From NCBI GenBank assembly GCA_017546125.1, contig JAFYXO010000032.1, positions 1 through 38,035 of the forward strand: 38,035 nt of DNA, in the 5' to 3' direction. The DNA comes from Bacteroidales bacterium (lineage in GTDB: Bacteria > Bacteroidota > Bacteroidia > Bacteroidales > UBA932). The position numbers were made by a program, and so were the translations under genes. The notes beneath the pieces are model-generated. The model was not told the origin of the DNA, ran no database searches, and saw only the letters and a program-made list of their open reading frames with translations. Positions within the stretch are counted from its first letter, which is position 1, and each line of letters begins with the position of its first letter. Positions 25,740 to 34,212 of the stretch are shown in pieces.

Positions 25740-26354
25740 CTACAAAGATAGTATTTTTTTGGTCTCTTCACCTATAGACCCTTCAGGATGAACTTTTGCA
25801 AAATCCGCCACCCCGAAACCATTCAGATTCTCAAGGGCCACAGCCAGTGCATCGCCCAAAACAAGATGGACGGTGGTACTTACCGTTGGGGCAAGATTGC
25901 AGCAGCAAGCCTCATGTTCTATTGGGGCATACAAAATATATTCGGCAGACTTGGCCAGGAAAGACTCTTTATTGGATACAATCGCCACGATAGGTGCCCC
26001 TATTTTTCTGACACCTAAAGCAAGCTTTTCGATCTCTGAAGTATTACCGCTTTTAGAGACAATTATCACAACGTCATCTGCAGTTACCATTCCCAAATCA
26101 CCATGCAAGGCATCTGCAGCATGCAGATATTGTGCACGTGTTCCTGTGGAATTGAAAGTGGAAACCATTTTGCTGGCCACTATACCACTCTTACCCATAC
26201 CTGCAACAATAACTCTACCTTTGATGCCATGAATCAACTCCACAACACGATTAAAATTTTCATCAATCACCTCAGATAGTCTTCTCACCGCTTCTGCTTC
26301 TTTTTTAACCACTTCCAAGGCTATCTCATGCAGGTTAACACATTTTTTTGTCAT
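25740..26354 (-). CDS. kdsD: Single-domain arabinose-5-phosphate isomerase (KpsF/KdsD type)
   Basis: A 204-residue SIS-domain isomerase converting ribulose 5-phosphate to arabinose 5-phosphate, the first step to Kdo in lipopolysaccharide. Signature elements are AGMGKSG (51-57), HAADALHGDLG (78-88), SKSGNTSE (100-107) and the active-site His189 in HPEGS. It lacks the two CBS domains that bring E. coli KdsD to about 328 residues. Single-domain enzymes of this kind are known from Bacteroides fragilis, so this is a genuine subfamily rather than a truncation. First gene of kdsD-nhaA-FKBP. Confidence 0.88.
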   Translation of the reverse strand: MTKKCVNLHEIALEVVKKEAEAVRRLSEVIDENFNRVVELIHGIKGRVIVAGMGKSGIVASKMVSTFNSTGTRAQYLHAADALHGDLGMVTADDVVIIVSKSGNTSEIEKLALGVRKIGAPIVAIVSNKESFLAKSAEYILYAPIEHEACCCNLAPTVSTTVHLVLGDALAVALENLNGFGVADFAKVHPEGSIGEETKKILSL

Positions 26355-26408
26355 ACAAGTAAAATAATTTTACTGTTTATTAAATTTTTTTTGGTAATTT
26401 AGAGGGCA

Positions 26409-26416
26409 CAAAGGTA
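26409..26416 (-). promoter_or_regulatory. -7 promoter box for kdsD operon
   Basis: TACCTTTG on the minus strand, about 55 bp before the kdsD ATG and inside the 69-bp divergent gap with recQ. A weaker plus-strand match, TAATTTAG near 26395-26402, could serve recQ. Confidence 0.5.
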
Positions 26417-26423
26417 ATAAATT

Positions 26424-28640
26424 ATGGAGATAAGTTCATCTGAATTACAAATTAAGTTAAAAGAGTTTTTTGGTTTTGACTCTTTTAAGAGAGAACAAGA
26501 GGCTATAATCAAACATCTTATCGAAGGGCATGATACATTTGTACTTATGCCCACTGGTGGCGGCAAATCACTCTGCTACCAGCTCCCTGCATTGGTTATG
26601 GAGGGTACAGCCATCGTTATCTCCCCTTTGATTGCACTAATGAAAAACCAAGTGGATGCCATCAGAGGCTTTGTTGCCAATAAAAATAAAGAGGGAATTG
26701 CCCATTTCCTCAACTCATCTCTGAATAAAACCCAGATTCAGGAGGTCAAGGAGGATCTCCTTTCAGGGGCGACCAAACTCTTGTATGTAGCGCCTGAATC
26801 ACTTACCAAAGAGGAGAATATCCAACTGCTCAAGCAGATCAAAATATCTTTCTATGCCATCGATGAGGCCCACTGTATTTCGGAATGGGGGCACGATTTC
26901 CGTCCTGAATACAGAAAAATCAGGAGCATAGTCGAGGACATTGGGGTAGCCCCAATCATTGCCCTCACCGCTACTGCTACACCTAAGGTTCAGTCTGATA
27001 TCCAGAAGAACCTTTCGATGTCGCATGCCAAAGTTTTCAAGGACTCCTTCAACAGGAAGAACCTTTACTACGAGGTAAGGGACAAGACAAATGTCAAGAA
27101 AGAGATAATCAAATTTATCAAGAACAATAAGGGAAAGTCCGGTATCATCTACTGTCTGAGCAGGAAGAAGGTCGAGGATATTGCAGAACTGCTGAATGTA
27201 AACGGCATCAAAGCGCGCCCTTATCACGCAGGTCTGGATGCTGCCACCAGGGCCAAGAACCAGGATGCATTCCTCATGGAGGAGGTAGATGTAATTGTGG
27301 CCACCATTGCTTTTGGTATGGGTATCGACAAACCGGACGTAAGATTTGTTATTCACTACGATATTCCAAAATCGCTTGAGGGTTACTACCAGGAGACAGG
27401 TAGGGCCGGACGAGACGGGAAAGAGGGGCACTGCATATCATTCTACAGCTATAAGGATATACAGAAACTTGAAAAGTTCATGCAGGGCAAACCTCTTGCT
27501 GAGCAAGAGATAGGAAAACAGCTTCTGCTTGAAACCGTATCATACGCAGAATCCAACAGATGTCGCCGTAAAATCATCCTGAACTACTTTGGAGAGGGGT
27601 ATGAGGAGGAAAATTGCGGATGTTGCGACAACTGTCTGCACCCTAAGAAACTCTTCGACGGACAAGAAGAGCTTCTAACTGTAATAGAACTTATAAACTC
27701 CATGAAGGAGAGATTCAAAGCAGAACATCTCGCCAACATACTTGCCGGAGTATCAAACTCCATCATCAAATCTTACGAGCACCACAAACACGAGCTGTTC
27801 GGATTTGGTAAAGACAAGGGTGTCCGTTTCTGGCTGGCTGTAATACGTCAGGGCCTTGTAATGCACTTCCTGGACAAGGATATCGAACAGTATGGTCTGC
27901 TGTTTGCCACTGAAAAAGGTGAGGAATTCTTCAAGAATCCATACCCTGTAATGCTGGCAGAAGACCGTGAATTCTCCGACACCGATGACGATGATGAGGA
28001 TGAGGACATCACTATCGGCAATAGCAGAAACAATGCACCTGGCGGCGCAGACCCTGTTCTATTTGCCATGTTGAAAGACATGAGACACTCATTGTCCAAG
28101 AAATTGAATCTTCCACCATTTGTGATATTTACAGACCCCTCTTTGGAGGACATGTCGCTCCAATACCCAATCACTGTAGATGAACTTAAAAATTGTCAGG
28201 GCGTTGGTGAAGGAAAAGCCAAAAAATATGGAAAAGAGTTCTTGGCACTCATCGCCAAGTACGTGGAAGAGAACGATATTGACAGACCTACAGACTTTAT
28301 CGTCAAATCTGTAGTGAACAAATCCGCCAACAAAGTATACATCATCCAGAATATCGACAGAAAAGTCCCTCTTGATGACATTGCAGATGCAAAAAATATG
28401 GACTTGATGGAATTGTTGGATGAGATCGAGGCGATCGTCCACTCAGGAACCAAGATAAACATTGACTACTACCTTCGCCAGACCATTGACGAAGACAAGA
28501 TAGATGATATCTACGAGTATTTCCGTTACGACGCATCTTCCGACTCTGTGATAGAGGCGATGAAAGAACTTGGTCGTGATTACTCTGAAGAAGAGGTACG
28601 ATTGGTCCGCATCAAATTCATGTCAGAATTGGCGAACTAA
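26424..28640 (+). CDS. recQ: ATP-dependent DNA helicase RecQ
   Basis: A 738-residue 3'-5' helicase acting in recombination and replication-fork repair. Walker A is PTGGGKS (43-49) and the DEAH box is 147-150 within AIDEAHCISEWGHDFR. Motif VI is QETGRAGRDG. The RecQ zinc site is Cys380, Cys398, Cys401 and Cys404. An acidic linker (514-529) precedes an HRDC domain (543-616), and about 120 extra residues follow, making it longer than E. coli RecQ (about 610). The stop overlaps the miaA stop by three bases in a tail-to-tail arrangement. Confidence 0.95.
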   Translation: MEISSSELQIKLKEFFGFDSFKREQEAIIKHLIEGHDTFVLMPTGGGKSLCYQLPALVMEGTAIVISPLIALMKNQVDAIRGFVANKNKEGIAHFLNSSLNKTQIQEVKEDLLSGATKLLYVAPESLTKEENIQLLKQIKISFYAIDEAHCISEWGHDFRPEYRKIRSIVEDIGVAPIIALTATATPKVQSDIQKNLSMSHAKVFKDSFNRKNLYYEVRDKTNVKKEIIKFIKNNKGKSGIIYCLSRKKVEDIAELLNVNGIKARPYHAGLDAATRAKNQDAFLMEEVDVIVATIAFGMGIDKPDVRFVIHYDIPKSLEGYYQETGRAGRDGKEGHCISFYSYKDIQKLEKFMQGKPLAEQEIGKQLLLETVSYAESNRCRRKIILNYFGEGYEEENCGCCDNCLHPKKLFDGQEELLTVIELINSMKERFKAEHLANILAGVSNSIIKSYEHHKHELFGFGKDKGVRFWLAVIRQGLVMHFLDKDIEQYGLLFATEKGEEFFKNPYPVMLAEDREFSDTDDDDEDEDITIGNSRNNAPGGADPVLFAMLKDMRHSLSKKLNLPPFVIFTDPSLEDMSLQYPITVDELKNCQGVGEGKAKKYGKEFLALIAKYVEENDIDRPTDFIVKSVVNKSANKVYIIQNIDRKVPLDDIADAKNMDLMELLDEIEAIVHSGTKINIDYYLRQTIDEDKIDDIYEYFRYDASSDSVIEAMKELGRDYSEEEVRLVRIKFMSELAN

Positions 28641-29470
28641 CCCCTTTTGAAATAAGAGATCTGTTTCTTGGCATACCTTCTCGAATTGCGCTTGATAAGT
28701 TCACGCGCAGTTTCGAGTGAATGCTTGCCGTCAAAATATTCGAATATCTCCTTATAGCCAACTGTCTGAAGTGCAGGCATATCCCTATATTGACGCAAGC
28801 TCTCCACCTCAGCTACCAGACCTGCATCAAACATCATATCCACCCTCCTGTTGATTCTGTCATACAACTCCTCACGAGGCATTGACAAAACACTCTTATT
28901 GATCTTGAACGGTCTGTTTTTGACCTGATTTGTCTTGAACGAAGAGAACTTTTTCCCGGTCATCAGTGTCACCTCAAGGGCCCTGACAACCCGCTGTCTG
29001 TTGGCTATATCCATCGAATAGTAGGACTCCGGATCCAACTGTTTGAGCTCCATTCTCAGCGACTCGATACCCTCTTTCTCCAACCTCTCCATCAATTGGT
29101 TACGCAGTTCAATATCTGCCGGGGGAAAATCGTCCAGGCCATAACACAATGCGTCTACATAGAGGCCTGAACCACCTACCACCACAAGTCTGTCATGAGT
29201 CTTGAAGAGCTCGTTTATCACCTCGAGGGCCTCAAGTTCATATTTCCCTGCTGTATAGTATTGGGATACCGAATGTGAAAAGATAAAATAGTGCTTTACG
29301 GCTGCAAGCTGATCAGGAGATGGGGGCGCCGTCCCTATCTTCATCTCCTTGAATATCTGACGGGAGTCACACGAAATTATGGGGGAGCCGAACTCCTTGG
29401 CCAACTCTATACTATAATCGGTCTTCCCCACCGCAGTGGGGCCCACTATCACATGCAGCTCTTTCTCCAT
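28637..29470 (-). CDS. miaA: tRNA dimethylallyltransferase
   Basis: A 277-residue MiaA, which prenylates A37 next to the anticodon of tRNAs reading U-starting codons. It has the P-loop GPTAVGKT, SCDSRQIFKEMKIGTA, VVGGSGLYVDAL, QRVVRALE and YKEIFEYF. It ends at RRYAKKQISYFKRG, just after the conserved RxxAKxQxxxF motif, about 20-30 residues before most relatives. The catalytic core looks complete. Its stop codon (28637-28639) is interleaved with the recQ stop. It begins 3 bp after the gene that follows upstream at 29474. Confidence 0.93.
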   Translation of the reverse strand: MEKELHVIVGPTAVGKTDYSIELAKEFGSPIISCDSRQIFKEMKIGTAPPSPDQLAAVKHYFIFSHSVSQYYTAGKYELEALEVINELFKTHDRLVVVGGSGLYVDALCYGLDDFPPADIELRNQLMERLEKEGIESLRMELKQLDPESYYSMDIANRQRVVRALEVTLMTGKKFSSFKTNQVKNRPFKINKSVLSMPREELYDRINRRVDMMFDAGLVAEVESLRQYRDMPALQTVGYKEIFEYFDGKHSLETARELIKRNSRRYAKKQISYFKRG

Positions 29471-29473
29471 AGA

Positions 29474-29956
29474 CTAATACTCGTCTGAGTCTGATCCACT
29501 CTCATCTTCATAGAACTCCTCATCCGAAGAGTCATCGTTGAAGCTTCCGAAATCGTCATAAGAAGCTGAGAACTGGTCGGGATTCCTCCCCTTTTCCACC
29601 AACAATCTTGGATAAGACTCCTTTATGATGAACTCTGTCTCCGAAACAAAAGTGAGGACAATATATAGGTTCAACTGCAAATTATAGACATAATGAAGTG
29701 CCACCTCTCCCCTCTGCAAAGTCTTCTCCAAAGTGACAGTATCCATCGATCCATCACCCAAATCGAAGAGTCCATACTTGCGGAGAACAACACCATCCTC
29801 ATCTACCCCTCTGAACATAACCATTTGATCAGGCGAGAATCCAAGGTCATTCTGAAGGAAGTCATGAAGTTTGTAAAGTGTGGATGCGGCTTTGATGTCA
29901 TACTCCCTCAAAAAGGACTTGTATTTGGGCAACGTAGCTCTATATTTGTATACCAT
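29474..29956 (-). CDS. pRiA4b ORF-3-like / IS1096 passenger-like protein, 160 aa
   Basis: The protein starts MVYKYRATLPKYKSFLREYDI and has a compact alpha-beta domain (residues 1-125) of the kind called plasmid pRiA4b ORF-3-like, with STLYKLHDFLQNDLGFSPDQMVMF resembling the family core. The last 30 residues are very acidic (Asp/Glu/Ser only, plus a few aromatics). Despite the family name there is no transposon here; in Bacteroidota such genes often sit beside miaA or other housekeeping genes. It precedes miaA by 3 bp. Function unknown. Confidence 0.7.
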   Translation of the reverse strand: MVYKYRATLPKYKSFLREYDIKAASTLYKLHDFLQNDLGFSPDQMVMFRGVDEDGVVLRKYGLFDLGDGSMDTVTLEKTLQRGEVALHYVYNLQLNLYIVLTFVSETEFIIKESYPRLLVEKGRNPDQFSASYDDFGSFNDDSSDEEFYEDESGSDSDEY

Positions 29957-29993
29957 AATCGTATATTTGGTTTCAGTTTATATTTTCTTTTAC

Positions 29994-30001
29994 CAAAGAT
30001 A
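29994..30001 (-). promoter_or_regulatory. -7 promoter box for the 160-aa gene and miaA
   Basis: TATCTTTG on the minus strand, about 38 bp before the ATG at 29956, in the divergent gap with yigZ. Confidence 0.5.
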
Positions 30002-30054
30002 AAGATTTTTTCCAAATAACGCACCTGAGCTACTCAAAAATCGGCTAAAAAAAC

Positions 30055-30062
30055 TATATTTG
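30055..30062 (+). promoter_or_regulatory. -7 promoter box for yigZ-pyrB-pyrI
   Basis: TATATTTG on the plus strand, nine bases before the yigZ ATG at 30072. The expected start site falls within about 2-5 nt of the ATG, implying a near-leaderless transcript. Confidence 0.5.
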
Positions 30063-30071
30063 TATTCTGAA

Positions 30072-30710
30072 ATGGGAGTACAAATCAACGATTGTTATAA
30101 GAGCATTTCAGCCCCCTCAGAAGGCATCTACAAGGACAAGGGGAGTAAATTTCTGGCATTCGCCTACCCGGTGGAAAGCGAGTCAGAGATAAAAGATATC
30201 CTATTCAAAATCAAGAAAGAGTACTTCGACGCGAGACACCACTGCTACGCCTACAGACTTAAGCACGACTACTCAGTCTGGCGGGCAAATGATGATGGGG
30301 AGCCCTCCTCATCCGCAGGGCGCCCGATATTGGGGCAAATCCTCTCCAACGAACTGAGTGACATACTGATAGTGGTAGTAAGATACTTCGGCGGGATCAA
30401 ACTGGGAGTCCCAGGTCTGATAAAGGCATACAAAACAGCCTCTGCTGATGCAATTGCAAATGGAGAGATCTGCGATAAAATTGCCACCAACGACTACTCC
30501 GTCGAATTCCCCTACGAGAGGATGAACGACATTATGAAGACGCTGAAAGACTTCGGTCTCTACCCCCACAAGCAGGATTTCGACAATATGTGCACCATTG
30601 AGACGAAGGTGCGTCTGAGGGACGAAGAGAGATTTGTCGAGGCAATGAGCGACAAGGGGACCATTTCCAAAATAGAACAAACAATAAATACCATAGAAGA
30701 AAATGCCTAA
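30072..30710 (+). CDS. YigZ/IMPACT family protein
   Basis: The ATG at 30072-30074 gives 212 residues; a TTG four codons upstream falls inside the -7 box and is rejected. The YigZ N-terminal domain (about 15-125) is plain: [35 protein letters not shown] and [18 protein letters not shown] ferredoxin-like C-terminal domain follows. YigZ relatives are linked to translation stress in eukaryotes, but the bacterial role is not settled. It overlaps pyrB by 8 bp, so is translationally coupled to pyrimidine synthesis. Confidence 0.9.
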   Translation: MGVQINDCYKSISAPSEGIYKDKGSKFLAFAYPVESESEIKDILFKIKKEYFDARHHCYAYRLKHDYSVWRANDDGEPSSSAGRPILGQILSNELSDILIVVVRYFGGIKLGVPGLIKAYKTASADAIANGEICDKIATNDYSVEFPYERMNDIMKTLKDFGLYPHKQDFDNMCTIETKVRLRDEERFVEAMSDKGTISKIEQTINTIEENA

Positions 30711-31608
30711 AAGTCTAATTTCCATCCACGACTTCACCAAAGAGGAGATGCTGCACGTATTGAGCATCGCACAGGAGTTCGAAAAGAACAAAGTTCAGCC
30801 CATACTCCGCGACAAAGTCATTGCCACACTCTTTTTTGAGCCATCCACCAGAACTCGCCTGAGTTTCGAAACTGCATCCAACAGGCTTGGGGCTAGAGTC
30901 ATCGGTTTCTCTGATGCAGGCAACACCAGCGTAAGTAAAGGTGAAACTCTTAAAGATACCATCAAGATGGTTTCAAACTATGTGGACCTCATCGTTATGA
31001 GACACCCATTGGAAGGTGCTGCAAGATACGCATCTGAGGTGGCATCAGTACCGGTAATCAACGCCGGTGACGGAGCCAACCAGCACCCTTCACAAACTAT
31101 GCTGGACCTTTATACTATCAATCAGACACAAGGCAGACTTACCGATATCAAGATCAATATGGTAGGGGACCTCAAATATGGCCGTACAGTACACTCACTA
31201 CTTCAGGCCATGTCACACTTTGAGCCTGACTTCACCTTCACTGCTCCGGATGAGCTTATGATGCCTCAGGAGTACAAGGACTTCCTGAATGCCAAGGGTA
31301 TCCCATATAGAGAGACCCGTGAACTTGAGGGAAATATCAATGACTGCGACATTCTGTATATGACCCGCGTCCAACAGGAGAGATTCACCGACCCTATGGA
31401 GTATGAAAAGGTTAAAAACACCTACAATCTCACAGCATCCATGCTTGCAGGGGCAAAAGAGAACATGAAGATTCTCCATCCGCTGCCAAGAGTTACCGAG
31501 ATAGCACAAGATGTGGACGACACACCACACGCCTACTATTTCAAACAGGCAGAGAATGGCGTGTACGTCAGAATGGCTATTATAGCTTATCTATTGGGTT
31601 ACAAATAA
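30703..31608 (+). CDS. pyrB: Aspartate carbamoyltransferase catalytic chain
   Basis: A 301-residue ATCase catalytic chain joining carbamoyl phosphate to aspartate in de novo pyrimidine synthesis. The carbamoyl-phosphate site STRTR is at 48-52 in [13 protein letters not shown], with SVSKGETL donating the neighbouring-subunit loop Ser/Lys, MRHPLEG, and the HPLPR motif near the C-terminus. The regulatory chain gene follows 25 bp downstream, so the holoenzyme is the class B (PyrB-PyrI) type with nucleotide feedback control. Confidence 0.96.
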   Translation: MPKSLISIHDFTKEEMLHVLSIAQEFEKNKVQPILRDKVIATLFFEPSTRTRLSFETASNRLGARVIGFSDAGNTSVSKGETLKDTIKMVSNYVDLIVMRHPLEGAARYASEVASVPVINAGDGANQHPSQTMLDLYTINQTQGRLTDIKINMVGDLKYGRTVHSLLQAMSHFEPDFTFTAPDELMMPQEYKDFLNAKGIPYRETRELEGNINDCDILYMTRVQQERFTDPMEYEKVKNTYNLTASMLAGAKENMKILHPLPRVTEIAQDVDDTPHAYYFKQAENGVYVRMAIIAYLLGYK

Positions 31609-31633
31609 TTATCGTCTAAAAAATCACAACAAT

Positions 31634-32107
31634 ATGGAAAAAGGGAGTAAAGAACTAAAGGTCAGTGCCATCAAAAACGGCACCGTACTGGACCATATAC
31701 CTGCAGACCAGCTGTTCAAGGTAATCACCATCCTTGGACTGAAGGATTGCCCTAACCAGATCACATTCGGAATGAACCTTGACAGCAAACGTCTTGGCAA
31801 AAAGGCGATAATCAAGGTTGCAGACAGACTGTTTGAAGAGAAAGAGATCAACAAAATAGCACTTGTGGCACCCGATGCCAAGATCAACGTCATCAAAGAC
31901 TTTGAAGTGGTGGAGAAGAAGGTGCTGAGGGTTCCTGAGCAGATCGTAGGCATCGTCAAATGTGCAAACCCCAAATGTATCACCAACCATCAGCCTATCA
32001 CCACCAAATTTGAAACCGAATTTGAGGATGGTGTACTCAAGTTGCACTGCCACTACTGTGAGAAAAACACAAGCTCAGAAAACATAAAGATTATTACAGA
32101 AAATTAA
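31634..32107 (+). CDS. pyrI: Aspartate carbamoyltransferase regulatory chain
   Basis: A 157-residue PyrI. The N-terminal allosteric domain (1-100) binds ATP or CTP/UTP; the C-terminal zinc domain contains Cys110, Cys115, Cys139 and Cys142 (CANPKC and CHYC), which hold the contact to PyrB. Length matches the E. coli protein (153). Last gene of yigZ-pyrB-pyrI; the 80-bp gap after it contains the serC promoter rather than an obvious terminator. Confidence 0.96.
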   Translation: MEKGSKELKVSAIKNGTVLDHIPADQLFKVITILGLKDCPNQITFGMNLDSKRLGKKAIIKVADRLFEEKEINKIALVAPDAKINVIKDFEVVEKKVLRVPEQIVGIVKCANPKCITNHQPITTKFETEFEDGVLKLHCHYCEKNTSSENIKIITEN

Positions 32108-32137
32108 ACTTTATACTCTGATTTATAATAAAAATCA

Positions 32138-32145
32138 TATCTTTG
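32138..32145 (+). promoter_or_regulatory. -7 promoter box for serC-serA-DUF1015
   Basis: TATCTTTG on the plus strand, 42 bp before the serC ATG. It gives an AT-rich leader of about 37 nt. Confidence 0.55.
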
Positions 32146-32187
32146 ACTTCCCATTAATTAAAAATATTAAACAATAAAAAAGATACA

Positions 32188-33270
32188 ATGAAAGCATACA
32201 ATTTTAACGCAGGCCCTTGCGTATTGCCAAGACAAGCTGTCGAGTCGGCAATCGAGGCTATCAGAGATTTTGACAACACCGGTATCGGTATCCTTGAGAT
32301 TTCTCACCGTACACCAGGTTGGGAGAGAATCATGGCAGAAACTGAACAACTTTGGAGAGAACTTCTAAACATCCCTGAGGATTACGCTGTAATGTTCCTT
32401 GGTGGTGGTGCTTCTACCCAATTCTTTGAGGTTCCTGCAAACCTTCTAAAAACCAAAGCTGCTTATCTTCAAACTGGTGTTTGGGCTAAAAAAGCTGCTA
32501 AAGAGGCTAAATTCTACGGTGAAGTTGAGATCGTAGCTTCATCAGAGGACAAAACTTACTCATATATCCCTAAAGGATACACCATCCCTACAGATGTTGA
32601 CTACTTCCACATCACTACCAACAACACTATCTACGGTACAGAGATCCACGAAGATATGGATTCTCCTGTTACCCTTGTAGCTGATATGTCTTCAGACATT
32701 ATGAGCCGTCCTGTAGATGTAACCAAATATGGTATGATCTACGGTGGTGCACAGAAAAACGTAGGCCCTGCAGGTGTTACATTCGTTATCGTACGCAAAG
32801 ACCTTCTTGGTAAAGTTGAGCGCCCTATCCAGACAATGGTTGACTACCGCACTCACTACACAGAGGAAGTTAAGAACAGATCTATGTTCAACACCCCTCC
32901 TGTATTCCCTATCTTCGTAATGCACGAGACTCTTAAATGGGTTAAAGAGCAAGGTGGTCTTGAGGCTATGTACAAAATCAACAAAGAGAAAGCTGAGCTT
33001 CTTTACAACGAGATCGACCGCAACCCTCTATTCGTAGGTACTGCAGCTAAAGAGGACCGCTCACTAATGAACGTTTGCTTCGTAATGGCTCCTGGTCATG
33101 AGGCTCTTCAGGATGAGTTCTTCAAATTCGCTAAAGAGCGTGGTATGGTAGGTATCAAAGGTCACCGTTCAGTAGGTGGTTTCCGTGCTTCTATCTACAA
33201 CGCTTGTCCAAAAGAGGCAGTTGAAGCATTGGTAGCTTGCATGCAAGAATTCGAACAACTACACAAATAA
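32188..33270 (+). CDS. serC: Phosphoserine aminotransferase
   Basis: A 360-residue class V aminotransferase making 3-phosphoserine from 3-phosphohydroxypyruvate with glutamate. It opens [10 protein letters not shown], has GGGASTQF, and the PLP-binding Lys190 in [26 protein letters not shown] lies near the end. Codon use is narrow and similar to serA and the DUF1015 gene, suggesting high expression. It lies 9 bp before serA. Confidence 0.96.
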   Translation: MKAYNFNAGPCVLPRQAVESAIEAIRDFDNTGIGILEISHRTPGWERIMAETEQLWRELLNIPEDYAVMFLGGGASTQFFEVPANLLKTKAAYLQTGVWAKKAAKEAKFYGEVEIVASSEDKTYSYIPKGYTIPTDVDYFHITTNNTIYGTEIHEDMDSPVTLVADMSSDIMSRPVDVTKYGMIYGGAQKNVGPAGVTFVIVRKDLLGKVERPIQTMVDYRTHYTEEVKNRSMFNTPPVFPIFVMHETLKWVKEQGGLEAMYKINKEKAELLYNEIDRNPLFVGTAAKEDRSLMNVCFVMAPGHEALQDEFFKFAKERGMVGIKGHRSVGGFRASIYNACPKEAVEALVACMQEFEQLHK

Positions 33271-33279
33271 CAAAGAGAA

Positions 33280-34200
33280 ATGAAAGTACTAGTTGCTACA
33301 GAAAAACCTTTCTCAAAGGTAGCTGTTGACGGTATCCGTCGCATCGTAGAAGAGGCTGGACACACATTTGCAGCCCTTGAAAAATACACAGAGGTTTCAC
33401 AACTATTGGAAGCAGTAGCTGACGTTGACGCACTTATCGTCCGTTCAGACAAAGTTACCCGTGAGGTAATCGCAGCTGCACCAAACCTTAAAATCGTAGT
33501 TCGCGCAGGTGCAGGTTTCGACAACCTTGACCTTCCTGCTTGCACCGAAAGAGGTATTGTAGCTATGAACACCCCTGGCCAGAACTCAAACGCAGTGGCT
33601 GAATTGGCACTTTGCTTCATGATCTACATGAGCAGAAACCAACTTACTGCCGGCACAGGTTCAGAGCTTAAAGGCAAAACCCTTGGTATCCAAGCATACG
33701 GCAACGTAGGTCGCCTTGTAGCAAGCCACGCAAGAGGTTTCGGTATGAACATCATGGCATTTGACCCATTTGTTCCTGCTGAGGCTATGGAGGCTGAAGG
33801 TGTTATCGTAGCAAAATCGCTTGAGGATCTATACGAAAACTCACACTTCGTATCTCTTCATATCCCTGCTACCGAGCAGACCAAAAACTCTATCGGATAC
33901 AATCTTCTTTCAAGAATGCCTAAAGGTGGCTGTCTTGTAAACACTGCCCGCAAAGAGGTTATCAACGAAGAGGAGCTTATCAAAGTTCTTAGAGAGAGAG
34001 AGGACCTTAAATATATCACCGACGTGGCTACAGCAAACCACGCAGCTATCGCAGAGGAGTTCGGCAAACGTGTTTACGGTACCCCTAAGAAGATGGGTGC
34101 AGAGACAGCTGAGGCCAATGTAAATGCAGGTCTTGCTGCCGCTAACCAGATTTGCGACTATTTCGCTACAGGCAATACCAGATTCCAACTAAACAAATAA
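33280..34200 (+). CDS. serA: D-3-phosphoglycerate dehydrogenase (short form)
   Basis: A 306-residue D-2-hydroxyacid dehydrogenase oxidising 3-phosphoglycerate, the first step of serine synthesis. The N-terminal half has RSDKVT and VVRAGAGFDNLD; the NAD-binding segment is LGIQAYGNVGR (135-145), followed by Asp162 for the ribose. The catalytic Arg is in NTARKEVI. There is no ACT regulatory domain, so no serine feedback of the E. coli kind is expected. In the GxGxxG loop the first Gly is Ala139. Flanked by serC (9 bp) and the DUF1015 gene (12 bp). Confidence 0.93.
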   Translation: MKVLVATEKPFSKVAVDGIRRIVEEAGHTFAALEKYTEVSQLLEAVADVDALIVRSDKVTREVIAAAPNLKIVVRAGAGFDNLDLPACTERGIVAMNTPGQNSNAVAELALCFMIYMSRNQLTAGTGSELKGKTLGIQAYGNVGRLVASHARGFGMNIMAFDPFVPAEAMEAEGVIVAKSLEDLYENSHFVSLHIPATEQTKNSIGYNLLSRMPKGGCLVNTARKEVINEEELIKVLREREDLKYITDVATANHAAIAEEFGKRVYGTPKKMGAETAEANVNAGLAAANQICDYFATGNTRFQLNK

Positions 34201-34212
34201 TATCAGAAAGTT

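Noticed and set aside
25740-26354. Truncated kdsD pseudogene
   Set aside because: The SIS domain and its active-site residues are complete and single-domain enzymes are known in the group.
26799-27431. 210-aa minus-strand open frame
   Set aside because: Antisense shadow of the RecQ helicase core.
29474-29956. Transposon gene, from the IS1096-passenger-like name
   Set aside because: No inverted repeats, transposase or target duplication around it; it is tightly linked to miaA as a housekeeping neighbour.
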